Positions 25,326-38,266 are shown, numbered from the stretch's first letter. The stretch is 64,000 nt of DNA from Capsaspora owczarzaki ATCC 30864 (GCF_000151315.2 NW_011887301.1:1-64000); one strand, 5' to 3'. Numbers and translations are program-made. Notes: generated from the sequence alone by a model not told the origin.

Positions 25326-27299
25326 ATGAATAAGCTGCAGCCTCTGGGAATGCAATCTGGCGTCGCGTTATCATCATCCTCCGCTCAGGCTGTCTCGGCC
25401 GCTGCTGGGATTGACGCGGACGTGCTTGAGCGGCACCCTCACTTTGCGCGGATGGTCGAGGCGCTGCTTCAAACCACCGCGCTCGTCAGCGGCAGTACAT
25501 CAGCTGGATCCCTAGGAGGAGCAGGCATTCCGCGCGCGACACACGAAGCACTGAAGCGGGTAAAAAATGAAAAACGCACCCAAATCCGCTCAGAGATTGA
25601 GAATTGAGACAAATCTCAGACAATCTCAGACAGAAGAAGAGGGAGACTTGAGATTGACTTGCAATCCAGCTGAGGAGTGAGTGACCTTGAGTGATTCGGG
25701 GGCTTCCGATTGGAACAACCAAGGACAGGAGGCGGGTGATTGACTGAGTGACAATCAGACTGTTCAACTCCAGAGCCATCACTCACCACTCCATCCACTC
25801 GTCATTGCAAAATCCATCGTGTGTGTGTGTGTGTCCAACGTTGCACAGACGCGGGCAGACGCAGACGTCCAGCGGCAGGCGTACCTCGAGGCTGCGTGCG
25901 TCTACAGCGAACTCGAGGCCGCGCTGCTCGTCCAGCCGCAGTCCAGCGAGGAGCAGCGAATCCAAGCCAACGCTGCATGCATTGAAGCAGCGCAAGTCGT
26001 GCACTTGTCACCGCGGGATGGCCGTGGCAGCAGCAGTCAAGCCTCGGACGATCGCCAGTCCACGAAACAAGCTGAATTTGGCGCCAAATCCGCTCGTCAT
26101 TCGGCGGGAGAAACCCTGCTGGGACTAAGCTCGGCAGACCTCGCACAGGACGCTTCCGATGTAGGTGGAGAATTCCCGGGCTATGTATCTTGGATTTAAC
26201 AAGTAACCTGGCTTGGGAGTTTCGTCTCACTGATCGGTTTTGTTTTTGGTTTGGTTTGTTTCCTATTACTTTCGGAACTGCTGGGGAAACTTCAGGAACT
26301 GGCCGCGTTAAACGGAACGCTGGTACGACAAATCGAGGCGCAGATTCAAGACAAGTGCTCTGCCTTGTTGGCATTTTACACACCTGTTAGCAGTGGTACA
26401 GTCCGTAGCTCGAACTGCTGCATGCGTTTTCCGGTCATTTGTTCTTGACTCTTCCTCACTGCTTTGCGTTTGATTCTCATCTGTTGCGGTGCAGCAAGCG
26501 GAGCGCAGAATAGTACCACGATGGCTGCACGCATGAGTGCGTTCGTGGATGGAGTCCAACGCGACCAAGCGCTGTTGCAGCAAAAGCAAGACTCGAGCAC
26601 CAACGACTCGCGTCCGAACGTTCAAATGGAAGCCTATTTTACAGTACGGCTTGAAGTTTCAGAGGGAGTTTGTTGATCGCCCTGGTAACCCTTACCTGAC
26701 TCACATTACTCTCTGTTTTTTTTTTTCAGGCCCTCCTGCAAACGCTTCGCACAATGCACGAGATGGTGTCCAAGCACCTCTTGGGTTCACAAGCGCAGTT
26801 CGACGCAGCAACCTCAAAATGGGCTGCGGCCAAATGCGAAGCGATGGGGCTGAAGCTCAGGTTTGTTCAATTCTCGTGCATTTTCGCCTCCTCTGTGATT
26901 TTTCTCATTCGATCCATTCTCATATCGGCTTGAACAACGTTTCCAGTGTTTTGGCGATGCAATTAGAGCATGATACTTACACGCCCGCAACCTTACCTGC
27001 CCTTGCACTCCTAAGGTAAAGTCAGCTCAATTGATTATGATTTGTTTTTTCGCTTGCAATCCCATCTCTTGAAACTCACTTACTCGCGTCGAGGGCTCTG
27101 CAGGGATTACGTTAGCACAGCGTTTGTCGAGTCTCGCACCGAGCGCGACGCCAGTAACCGAATGCTCGTCGCGTATCAATCGATCGGCTCCAAATTCACC
27201 GAACTCGTGCGCGAGTACGGGAGTGTGCTGGAGGAAATTGAAAATCGTCGCTGGGCGCTGGAAGAGCTGCGACGAGACCAAGCTCCGACGCATTTCTGA
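25326..27299 (+). CDS. HAUS4: Augmin complex subunit HAUS4
   Basis: Coiled-coil subunit of augmin, which recruits gamma-tubulin to spindle microtubules for branching nucleation. At least six exons: 25326 to about 25561, about 25850-26160, about 26294-26393, about 26495-26640, about 26730-26860, about 26940-27015 and about 27104-27299. The first exon has HPHFARMVEALLQTTALV. The C-terminal signature LEHDTYTPATLPALALLRDY followed by YQSIGSKFTELVREYGSVL and ENRRWALEEL matches the HAUS4 block (DTYTPE... YxxLGPEF...LVxEYxxL...IENKRWALxE). The rest is helical. Some inner boundaries are approximate. Two AATAAA signals lie 105-122 bp past the stop. Confidence 0.82.
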
Positions 27300-27403
27300 G
27301 AAACGGGTTGTTTCAGTTCTGGTGTTTGTTAGTCGAAAAGAAACGTTCTTGAAAAAAACAATCAAATAATGTTACAACACAGAGGCAAGTTTACAGTTTT
27401 TAA

Positions 27404-27421
27404 AATAAAAACGTGAATAAA
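27404..27421 (+). terminator. Candidate poly(A) signals for HAUS4
   Basis: AATAAA occurs at 27404-27409 and again at 27416-27421 on the plus strand, in the 146-bp convergent gap after the HAUS4 stop and just before the histidine kinase stop on the other strand. Confidence 0.5.
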
Positions 27422-27445
27422 AAAACTGAGCTAGCAATGGCAACT

Positions 27446-30400
27446 CTAAGGGAAGGCAAACGAAGTGCTTGAGAACGAGCGATTGGCCTTGGACTGCTGC
27501 CAACTCGCAATGAGTTGCTGGATGTCCGCCTTCAGCAGCGGCTTGCAATAGAATCCATCCATTCCGTTGGCAAGTGCACGCGGAGCTTCCCGAACAGCAC
27601 TATGAGCACTGGCGCCGTAGACTGGAACGTGAGGAAGGCCATTCTCCTGCTCGTACGCTCGCAACTTGGCCGTCGCGGCATAGCCATCAAGTACCGGCAT
27701 CTGAAATACGACATAAAACAATCAGACGTTCCGTCAGCTTTAATAACACCTCAGCCAGCTCCCAACATATCCAACTTCTTATGTCCTACCTCAATGTCCA
27801 TCAGCACAAACGCAAATCGCCGGTCTTCGCCCCGCATCCAGCGTTGCGCGTTGTCTTTAAATTGGTCGACAACTTCCATCCCGTTACTAACAAAGTCGCA
27901 ATCAACTTGCATGCGCGACAGCAGCGCTGAAAGCACGCGCGTGTTGAGCTGCACAAAGACACCAAGAATCAGTCAGTCACCAACAAAGCCAACAAAACTA
28001 ATCAAGCTGAAATTCCCCCCCCCTCGGCTCTCTCAAACACATACCGGATTGTCTTCGGCAACTAAAACCAGGGGACGTGCAGGGCTGTCTGTCGGAAGTG
28101 TGAACGCAGTAATCATGGACTCGTTCTGCACAAATCCATTGGACGCCGCCACTGGCGGAACAGGCGAGTGAGAAGTCGCACTAGATCCGGCGGTAGAACC
28201 CAGCGCCGTCTGACTTTGCGGGGTTGCTGCGGCGGCGGAAGCGGTCGTTGCTGCAAAATACTCATCGCTGGCGGCCAGATCGTCGTGCCAGGCGACGCTC
28301 GATAACGGAGCTCGTTGGGCAGGTACATTTGTTTGGCGTACGAGCGACGACTTGGATGCTGGGGACCGCGAAACGGAGCCGGGACTGGTTTGAACACGCG
28401 TCGCAGATGCATGAAGCACAGGTTGGTGCTCCATCACCGTGGACCGCCGCCACGAAACAACGGCGCTGTGCTTGGCCTCCCACATCAGCTTGTGCAGGGC
28501 CTCGACCAGCGCGGAACGTCGAACGGGGGTCCGCAACACTGCGCAGTACGACGGCAAGTCCGTCTCCAACGGCCGGTGTGAGCTTGCATCCTGTGAGCCT
28601 CGGGACGCGTGCGGCTGCACCTGCGGGAAAACCATCGCGCTTTTGGTTGGCTTGATCTGGGCTCGCTCTTTGAGCGTCATGGTGCCAGTCATGCGACGAG
28701 AGGGAGGGCCGCTGTCCGTGCTTGCCTTGTTCAGTGAGTGAGTAGCGGCACCCTGCGGACGGTGGCAGACAAGAATCATGCACCGAACACGCGCCCAGAG
28801 ATCGGGCGAAGCACGAAGGGCTTCCAGAAAAGAGTTGCAGCCAGCAGGCATGGACGCTCTTGAGCTGATTGACGCGCTGCTGCTGGTTCTGGCACTCCCG
28901 ATGGAGGCATCGACGCGACCACGAGTGTCACGAGTGTCACGAGAGTCACGAGTGTCACGCATGTCCCGCGTATCCCGCGTGTCTCGGGCCTCTTGCATGT
29001 CCAGATTGGAGGTGCGGCGAAGTGCGGGCTTTGGGCTGGGCGATCGAGAGCGCGAGCCACGCCACTCGTGCGAAGCCACTTCCAAGCTGGATGCCGCCGT
29101 CACGTACAGATCGGCGCTGGTGTGTCTAGAAAGAACTGCTGGAGCTTTGGGTGGTTGCGGAGGTAGGTCGTAGATGAACGCTGCGGGCGTGTCGATGGTG
29201 GCGCCGCGCCGAACAGACTTTTCGCGGTTTCGCGAGATGCCTGCCGTCGTGGTCGGAATGGCCAGAGTGGCGCGAGAGGAAGGTGCTGGGGCCACCAAGC
29301 CTGAAGCTGGAGCGGTGGCGGACGACACGCTCGAGTGGGTGCTCACGCCTCCGATAGAAGTGGACGACGCGTCGCTCATGCCGAGCTCGGGATCGTGTGT
29401 CGAAACACGGGAACCGCGGCGTCGGTTGGGATCAAACATGCTGGGCCAGATGACCTTGGGGCGGTCTTTTGTGTCGCGCGTTTGGGAATCCTTGCTCTCG
29501 CGCTCGCGCTCACGCTCCCTGCTTTCGCGATGCTTGGCGCCCGAAGAGCCTGCCCCTTGTTGCTCCAAATGATCCGATACAAACACGAGAATTTTGGTTT
29601 GAGAGGACTGGGCAAGCTCGACCACGTATTGATACGCCGCCGTCGTCGTCGGAAAGCTAATCACATTGGGAAAGCCCAAGTCGTGGAGCGTCAGCATGAG
29701 ACAACGAGCAAACATGCCCGTCGACTCCACAATGACGCATTGTGTCGACCTGTCCGTGGAGCAATATCGGACATAGCGCTCGTGGCATCCAGCGAGCGAG
29801 TACTGGCAAGCCACGCCAGTCGCAGTGAAATGGCTGCAGCTGAAATCCAAGTTGCTAGCCGACGGCGGTAGTGCGAAAGCTGCACCAGCCGAGCTTCTAG
29901 AAGTGTCAACGGGAGCAGCTTGAGGAAGCTGGGGAGCTGCTTGGGCCATGTCCAGCGTCAACTTGCTGTCGCGATGCGTTAGAATTGGATGCTGTTGCTG
30001 GTGGTCGACCCCAGCGCCGTGGTCGAGTTCGGGAACGCATGCTAGAGTCGAGCTGGACAGGGGCGCCTTTTGCACCATTTGGGAGAGCGGATCGTACTCA
30101 AGAAGCAACGGCAGTCGTTCTGGTACGGGCTCGTGGTCGAGCAGAGACTGAGCGTTCTTGGTTGGCGACGTGAACTGCACCGTGACCGTGCCAATGTCCG
30201 ATGCCGAGTGCGAAATGGACGCGCGGCTTCGTGTACCGCCCAACGCCACGCCACCGTGATGGTTACTGCTGTTACTGTCGCCCTCTGAAAACGGCTCGGG
30301 GAATGGAAAGAAGGCTGCGGGCACGGATTTCGTTGCCAAAGGAGCACTTTCGCGTGCAAGCTGTGTGCGTGCAAACTCTGCCTGTGAGCTTGTCGTCGAG

Positions 30401-31352
30401 GCAGAAAGGCCTGCCGGCTCCGTTTGCTTGAGTTGAACCAAACTGGGCTGCTGCTGCTCCTGCTGCTGTTGCTGCTGCTGCGTCATGTCTGGTAGTTCGA
30501 GGAATGGAGGATTGGCCGTCGCCTTCTTGAAGGGAATGGCAAAGACAATGGTCGTGCCTTGGCCTTCATGCGAGTCAACGAGCAGCGATCCGTCCATATG
30601 CTGAATCAGCTGCTTGCAAACGGCCAAGCCCAAGCCCGTGCCCGTGACCTTCTTTTGCACCTCGTTGTCAATCTGGAAGAAACGACGGAAGAGCTTTTGC
30701 TGATCGCTCGTCTTGATTCCAATGCCGCTGTCGGCAATGCAAAACTGGTAGGTCACAGTGCCTTCATCCTCAATCAATCTTGCAACGGTCAATGACGCGC
30801 CGCCCGTCGAGGTGAACTTGCAGCTGTTGGACAAAAAGTTGAAAATGATCTGCGAAAAAGAAGATCAACAAAAAACACACAAAGGAGGAGGGCGGGAACA
30901 ACGAAAACAAGTTGTGAGTGGCTCTGCGCTTTTTTTCACTTCAACGCAACTTGAAATCAACCGAAAACGCAAGCAGAACAAGCGCTCACCTGCTTGAGAC
31001 GACCACCATCTACCATTAACTGGTACGTCTCGTGCTCAACGAACGAGAAGAGCTCGAGATTCTTGCGATGGAAGGCAACCGCCAGCGTGTCCAATGACTT
31101 TTCAACAAGCTCGGTCAAGTACATGGGCTCGGGTCGCAACGTGAGCTTGCCGGCCTGGATGGTAGACATGTCCAACAAATCGTCAATCAGCACGCGCAAT
31201 TCCAGGCCAGTGTCTGCAATGAGTCGGATAAAATCGAGCTGCTCGCGATCGGAGCAGCTTTCTGTCAGCAACTGTGCAATGCCAACAATAGCATTGACTG
31301 GCGTGCGCATGTCATGTGCCCTAAGAGACAAAAACCAACGGCAAGTCGGGAA

Positions 31353-31390
<38 letters not shown>

Positions 31391-33791
31391 AAAACATCAA
31401 AAAAATCAAAATCAAGTCGCTGCACATTACTCTTTTCCTGCTCCACATGTAACTCATTGAAGGCAGACGGGGGGGGCGGCCTTACATGTTCTCAAAGAAC
31501 TGCGTCTTCAGCTGGTCGGATTGTTCGTACTTGCGGGCGATGGCCACGGCAAGAGCAGCGTCGGCAGTCGCAGATCGGAGACAAAAGTCATGCCGGTGAA
31601 GGCGCTCATTTAAATAGCCCTGGAAGGCAAAAATCAAGAGCGCGCAGAAGAGGTAGACATTCTCGGTGACGTTCGAGCCGGTTTCTTGAGCATAGTGGCC
31701 CGCGTTGAAAGCGACGAGCACGGCCGCCGTACACAAAGTGGAGTACATGATGCGGAGACGCACCACGCACCAAATGTACGCATAGACAATCAGCACGAGG
31801 AGGGCGACAACCGGACTTGAAGGGTCGTTCAACTGCCGAACAATGACGAACGAAACGCCGAGGACGATCAGGAGCTGCGTGACAATGGCCGAATAGTGTC
31901 GCTCAAAGAAGGCCGTTTTGGAGAGGTAGGTCGCAAAGAAGAGCAGATAACTAATACTGAATGCCCGGATGACGAGAGCCGCCGCCAGCAAATGCGTCTC
32001 GTCAATGTTAAACCAGTCAAAGAATGCAAAGGCAAACATGATGATGGAAACAACGAAGGCGGAGGTTCTCCAGAGCGGCAACTGGCGACGGCAGATATGA
32101 TCGGAGTACTCGCTTTCGGCGGCAGGGTCTGCAAAATTCAAATGCACGGGGTGCATCAAGAATGGCTTGCCAACCTCTTCGCTCTGGTGAGCGCGGTTCC
32201 AGCGCCGAAGGATGCGTCGGAATCGTCGGTAGGGTCGTGACAACACTGAACAACATGTTTTCGACCAAGACCGTTTGGTTTGCTGTCTTAGACGACGACG
32301 ACGGCGATTGTTGCTCCTCCGCCGCCGCCGCCGCCGTCGATCACCCTCCCCGTCTGTTTCGTCGTCGGTACGACGATTTCGGAGTTCAAATTGATCGGTT
32401 TGGGAGAAGGAGTGATCAGCATCCGAGTCTGCACCGCGATCGGAAGAGCTGCGGCTCCCGTATGTGGAGCAATCGTCGCTGTCGCCGTCATCGTCGTCGT
32501 CGCTGTCGTCCATAGAGTCTGAGCGCGAGTCGACGTCCGAAAGCGTAGATTGGCTGGTCGCCGTGTCTTCCGACTCTGATCCTGAGAACGAATGGCTGCG
32601 ATTCGGCCGCCGTTGATGCAATCGCTGGCTTTGATCGTCGTGCTGAAGGCTGTCTGATTGGCTGAGGAAGGTGGAACTGTCGGGCGATTTGGGCTGGCGG
32701 CCAGCAGCGTTCGTCCGGCTTGGTCCCGCGATGAGTGGCTCGGTGGAAGCGACCGAAGCAGAATGAGCGGCTGAATCTTGTGGGAGTGGGTTTGCGTCCA
32801 AAGGCGCAGAGTAAATGACGCGTGGTGGCAGTGCTGCCACAGCAATCGGGAGCGCTGTGACGGCATGGTAGTTGGAATGAGATGCTGAGCCTCGGAGCGC
32901 CTGGCCTGGGCTGAGCGGGCTGCCCGTGTTGTAGCTGTAGCTTGGCGAGACAGTGTTACTCGTGCTATTCATGGCTGTGCTTGTGTCTGTCTCCATCTGG
33001 AAGCTGAACGATCCTGCTGGAGCAGTCAACCCAGCAGCTGGAGCAGCTAGAGCAGGACCTGCGGTATTAGGTGCAAGATTGAGTTTCGAATTGCCTTGAT
33101 TTGGGTCGCCTGAATTGCCTGGATTGTTCAGAGCGCTGGACTTGCCGGCCAGCACGAGCGACCGCGCGCTGTGCTGCTGCGCAAAGACAGCCGGTGATGA
33201 TGCTTGAAGCAGTGGTGGCGGCTGGTCGCTCGCAGGCTGCCGTGCCAGGTACTGCGCAAAGAGCAAATCGCTTCGGCTGCCCTCGCTCGACGCCGAGCCA
33301 GGCAACACGACCATCACATCGCCGCCGCCATTGCCATTGCCAAGCGCAGTGTTTGTGTTGTGCCTCGCTCTGGTGCCAGTGGTCGCTCCTGTGCCGTGGC
33401 TGCTGTTCAGCTGCGGAAGAAGCGTTGTCGGCGCACCTTCGCGGTCTGAAGCCGCCCGACGACGCCGTCCCCTTGAAGCAGTCGTGTTGCCGCCATTGCC
33501 CGACCGTGATGCACTGCCTGTCGCAGCCATGGTGGGTGACCGGGTGCTGCTGTTGCTGTTGCTGCTGTGCTGGGCTGCTGCGGGCTGTTGCTGCTGTTGC
33601 TGCTGCCATGCGAATGCTCCGAATGCGTGTGTCGGTGAACCAGCAGCACCACCAGCACCAGCAGCAGCGGCCGCACTGTCGTCGTCTGCACCTGCATCTG
33701 CGAGGACGACACGCAGCGCAGGCGTCGAGTGGCGGGACAGCATGGCTGCGGTCTGCTTTGATGATGAAGGTTCGCTCCGACCCTCCATCAT
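27446..33791 (-). CDS. Hybrid sensor histidine kinase, very large
   Basis: Exons 31486-33791, 30990-31320, 28045-30849, 27790-27948 and 27446-27700 sum exactly to 1951 residues. The long frame upstream of 33791 has no earlier ATG. Order: a disordered N terminus of about 560 residues (poly-Ser/Gln, acidic DDDDDGDSDD), then about six membrane segments (residues 570-725; WRTSAFVVSIIMFAFAFFDW to VYLFCALLIFAF). The HisKA box is MAHDMRTPVNAIVGIAQLL (His near 771). The HATPase shows NSCKF, DSGIGI and GTGLGLAVCKQL. A disordered region of about 750 residues encloses a receiver-like stretch, and a C-terminal receiver follows with VLVAEDNP, FVLMDIEMPVLDGY (Asp near 1865) and CKPL (Lys near 1920). The TM sensor has no ligand motif I recognise. 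An internal RDTRDTRD repeat lies at about 28918-28990. Confidence 0.93.
28915..28992 (-). repeat. Arg-Asp-Thr (CGTGACAC) tandem repeat
   Basis: A 9-bp period (GAGTGTCAC on plus) encodes repeated RDT/RDM/RDS triplets within the disordered linker of the histidine kinase. Confidence 0.85.
31355..31390 (+). repeat. Poly(A) tract of about 34 nt
   Basis: A long A run (T on the coding strand) in the first intron of the histidine kinase. It is part of the stretch upstream of the CTCTTAG acceptor. Confidence 0.9.
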
Positions 33792-34090
33792 TGCGGGAAC
33801 TGACTGGCTTCGCGATGGATGCTCAGTCCTCTCCTCGCTCTCTCTCTCTCTCCCCCCCCCTCTGCGCGCGCAAGCTCCGTTGAGTGATTGAATGAGTGCG
33901 TCTGCTACTCTCTCGCGTAGCTGACTGAGAACGAGTGGTCGTCGCTTGTCGAAAGTGTTGGAAGGTGTAAAAACCCTCACAAAAAAAAAAAAAAAAAATC
34001 TCACGCGCTGGATGAGAAGGCGAACAACTCGGGGACTATCAGGATGACGAATGAAATCGAGCTGAATGAATGAGAAATGAACACAAATGA

Positions 34091-34124
<34 letters not shown>

Positions 34125-34653
34125 TTGGACTTGGATTTCGTGAGTCAGTAAAAACAGTCCTCGTTTTCAAAACCCTTAAAAAACCCGAAAAACCCTAAAA
34201 ACAAGGAAAAAATATCGAACAACACTTTGTTTTTTTAGGTCTTTTGCTTTGTTTTTTGGGTATCGTTTTGCTTTTTGTAAGGGTTGTTTTTTTTGTTTGA
34301 AATGTTCGTGTGTGAATCGAGTTTCCATGACGAAACGGTGATCAACGCGTTGTGTTGCACGAGCCAGATAGATAGACAAGCACCAGACGGACATCACACA
34401 TCACACATTGCCATCAGGGAGCAAGCAACAGTGAGTGGGTGCAGCGCGACCCCCGCAAAAGCCCCGATTCGTTTCCCTCCTCGCTGGATCGCCCACTCAT
34501 TCCCCCCCCCCACCCTCCAACCTCGAATAAATTCAACAGACAACCCGCGGATCAAACATGTACGATGCGTGTATTATCAAAATTAACCATGTTGCTGGCT
34601 TTGCTGTTCCAATTTTAAAAAACAATTTGCAGGTCTCATCGAGAAAATCAAAA
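33792..34653. promoter_or_regulatory. Histidine kinase promoter and VAC14 3' flank
   Basis: About 860 bp between two minus genes. It has a CTCTCTC run just upstream of the kinase ATG (33838-33857), poly-A at 33980-33998, a (GAGA)n tract at 34090-34124 and an AAAACCCTAAAAA-like stretch at 34170-34200. No gene is supported. Confidence 0.45.
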
Positions 34654-37600
34654 TCAACGCGACTCGCGATCGGCACGCGCTTTGCGTGTTGGGAGTGCGT
34701 GCTTCTTCTGAACAGCATCAAACTGCGCCAGCAGTGCGCCAAAGTCCACGCGCCCTGCAGCAGGTGCAGCAGGAGCCGGAGACTTGGGTCTGCACCAGAT
34801 CGAACCACCAACAACAGAGAGAAAAATTGAGCAAACCATGGCACTCGTACTGTCAACCCCCCAACGCACGGCAATGCCACATACCCAGCAGGAACAGACG
34901 AGAAGGCGTAAATGTTGGGAATGCACTTGAGTCGGTGATACAAGGTCTTGAATGCGGCACTTTGAGGGAGGAGCATCAACAACCCATACAGGCTCTTCAC
35001 GAGGAACGGGTGTCGCTCAGGTTCAAGCAGTTGCAATCGCAAATCTAATCCAAGAAGACAAAGTCAGAAAAATGAAATAATGCGAGCGGGCTCGCTCCAA
35101 AAGCAACGCACAGGTGAAAATCGGCGACTCGAGCAATTGAATCAGCTTGTCGACTTCCACAAGCAGGCTAGCTGTCACATCGAGGTCACCGCTGCATTCG
35201 CAAAACGCAACAAACAAAACAAAGATGAGCCTAAACCGCACAAATCACAAAGAACAGTCGTCGTCTCGACAACTCACAATCGTTGGATGAGATCGCAAGC
35301 ATGGGGGTACACTTGGGCCAGGTAACACAAGGCAAACGTGGATACTGGATTGTGGCACCAGCAGTTGTACAGGGTTTCAAAGAGCGATTGGTTGGCCTGT
35401 TGTTGTTTGACAAAAAAAACGAAAAGGCTAAGTTGCGCAAACAAGCAAAACACATCCAAGCAAATGAAAGGCCCCAAAGGAACTTACCGCGACCTCCAGG
35501 TTTTTGAAACGCTGTCGGAAGTCGGTCAGCTCGGGAGCCGTCAAAAGAATGAGGGTCAGAGACTGAACCATACGCGAAGCAAATTCCAAATCTTCCTCGC
35601 GAAGCAGGATATCCGCAAGAGCGCGGAAAATCTTATCGGGATTGAGCAGCAGGCACAATTGGCGAATAATGAATGGGCCACGCTTCTCCATCAGCATGCG
35701 ATCTGTGCTGAACAGGGAAAGAAGGCTTCGCATAAAGTTCAAAAAGTACTCTGTGGTCGCCTCTGGCGTGCTGCGGTTTTCATTGGGGGAATAGGAAGTG
35801 ATTTCGGCCAAGACCTCCAAGTCTAGCAGTACGACCTGTGACCCGAGTGATAGTGACACAAGTGAGTGAGGGGGAAGGGGGAAACAGAACAACCAAAAAT
35901 GCAAAACCATTTACATACCTTGTCGGAAAAGTCGGACAGCGTTTTGAGCAAGGCCGGGAACAATTCTTCCACGAGCGCAACAATCTGAGGCGACAAGACA
36001 CAACAAGTTAGTGATGGCCAAACTAAAAAACGTTCGACCATGATTTAAGACTCACCTTCTTGGGTGCCTTCGAGTGGAGCATCAAAATCCAACGAAGCGC
36101 CGCTACGCGTGTCTCGACCGACTCGTTGATGAATTGGTGGGTCAGAACATCGACCGTGGCATTGATGTGATCGTCAGCCGGCTCCTCCTTGCTGCCGCTG
36201 GCTTGAGACTCTCGCGTCGAGATCTCTTCCTCGGTGTCGCTAATTAACTTCATCAAAGCCTTGTTAACGAGCACGGCCGCGTCGCGGATTTCATCATTCT
36301 CGTGCGCAAGGCAGGGGAGAATGGCGCTCAGCAACTTTGCATTGAATGGCACCATGTTTCGCTTTGCGAGTCCGATAAACTCGCGAATCCAGTTGAGGGC
36401 GGTGAGCTGCGTGAGGTAATCTGGGAAGCATGCAAAGGGTGGTGGTGGTGAGTCACAGAAAACCAAACCCCATTTGGCAAAAAAAAAAAAAAAAACTTTC
36501 AGACCAAAAACTAACCCGTGGCAAGACAATGCTTGACTAGAATCTCAACCATGGCCGCAAAGTTGACATCGTAGGCCGTCTTGATCTCGCGCAAAAACTC
36601 GCCAAGCGCAGTCTCGGTCATTTTGCGAATCTCCTTGCTGGGCTCGCTGAGAATTTTGAACAAGCCGTCGAGAAAGTGCGGGAGGTAGAACAGCATGTCG
36701 ATGGTTTGGACGGAATCGAGAGTGATAATCCAGTTGACAAGGAACTGGCGCACGTATGGGTGGACAGTGTTGATGCGCTCCTTGAGCAGCGGGATGAACT
36801 TTTCAACGTCGAAATTGGTGCTCTCCGTCACAACGTCCTTGATCAGACGGTCGAGCAGCTCGGCGCCGTTCTTGACGTTCAAGTCGGGGTCGGCGGACAG
36901 CTTGCTGAGACCGTCAAAGATTTCGTTAAAGTAGGGCAGCACGTCCCCTCGCGCAACCTTTGAAATGTTGAAGAGCGATTCGCAAGCATAGTAGCGGACT
37001 CGCGAGTCCTGGTCCGAGAAGCACGACAGCACGGGTGGGATGAGCTCTTCCAGGTAGAACGTGATGCTCTAATCAGACGGGTTTTGGTTGATGCGATCGA
37101 ATGGTTGACGGGCAAAGAGAGAGGGCGGACGAAAACGATTGGAAGCAGCGACGGGAGCGTCCACAAACCAGCGCCATCCAAGCCAAAATTCAAAATCCAA
37201 AATCCAATAATGCAAAAGCACAAAACCAATGAACAAGTGATGTTTGAGTGAGTGACTGGCCACTGGTGCGTAGTGCGGCGCCATTGTCATCAATCGGCAA
37301 TCCCCAATCACTATCTTCTCCCCCGTCCCTCAACCCCACCTCCGCGGCTGCCTCGCCCCGTTTACCTGGCCAAGCGCAATGGCTGTGGCTGCAAGACCAA
37401 TGAGGCCACCCTTGCGGTTGTTGCCGTTCGCAGAGAAGGCAAAGTCTTGTCGGAGCAAAGTGATCACTTTAGCGATCTTGTTACTATCCTTGCTGTCCTG
37501 CAGCTGGCGAACAATCCTAAGGAAGGACGAGCGCAAACGAGTCGGATGGCAGTAGTACAGGAGTGAGGTGCATTGAGATCGTGGCAGTGTCAGCGGTCGA

Positions 37601-37890
37601 GCAAGCCCCAAGACGATCCAAATCCAAAAGCAAAAACACAAAAGCAAGAGAAGGGTTTCCGTAGGAGAATTGTTTCATCTGATGGCGCAGAAGCCATACG
37701 GGCTGCTAACAACGTCGCCCTAGCAAATCATACCCGAGCTCAATCACTGTGCCCCGCCCACCCACTCTCTCTAATCTGTGACCTACTTTTCAATTTCAAG
37801 GGCAGCCACCTTCCGCTTCTCATAGAGCTTGTCGCTGAGTGCGCGCACAATGTTGGCGTTCAGCGGCGCGAAATCGGCGTTTTTGTCCAT
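34654..37890 (-). CDS. VAC14: VAC14, scaffold of the PIKfyve/Fab1 complex
   Basis: HEAT-repeat scaffold that joins PIKfyve and FIG4 for PI(3,5)P2 synthesis on endolysosomes. ATG at 37888-37890. The N terminus [20 protein letters not shown] matches human DFAPLTPNIVRALNDKLYE. Further exons give [162 protein letters not shown] and [18 protein letters not shown], in the same order as the human protein. The last exon ends [17 protein letters not shown] (human IDYAELLQHFEKVQNKH). About eleven exons; the exact inner edges were not all tallied. No break seen. Confidence 0.95.
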
Positions 37891-38266
37891 TGTTCAAAGC
37901 TCGAGACAATACAAAAAACGACTGCACCTCCCTCCCACTGTCCGGGGTGCACAATACGCAACGGAGGGAGACTTTTGCAAGCTGGAAGGAGAATATCAAA
38001 TTACATGGGACACGAGCTGAACAAACCAAGGGAAAAAACCAAAACTCACAAAAATCGAGAAAATGAAAAAATAAATAAACGACCACTGTCCAGCACGAAG
38101 GCGCTCGACGAAAAGGCCCAAGCGAGGTTTGGCCAAAACGCGAGGGGGGCGGGGGCGGGAGCGGGAGCGGGGACGGCGGCGGGAGTTGAAATAATTAGAC
38201 ACGAATGAACGAATAAACCGAGAAAGAAAACTAGGATGAGGAAATCGCGCCTGTTGCAGGTTGCTG
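37891..38266. promoter_or_regulatory. VAC14 promoter region with G-rich block
   Basis: A 376-bp spacer upstream of VAC14 and downstream of LIN54. It holds a G-rich block at 38141-38183 on the plus strand with at least five runs of three or more G separated by one to three bases, a candidate G-quadruplex. Confidence 0.5.

Noticed and set aside
33792-34004. Upstream extension of the histidine kinase frame to 34004
   Set aside because: The frame is open but contains no ATG before 33791 and is low-complexity, with poly-Phe from a poly-A run.
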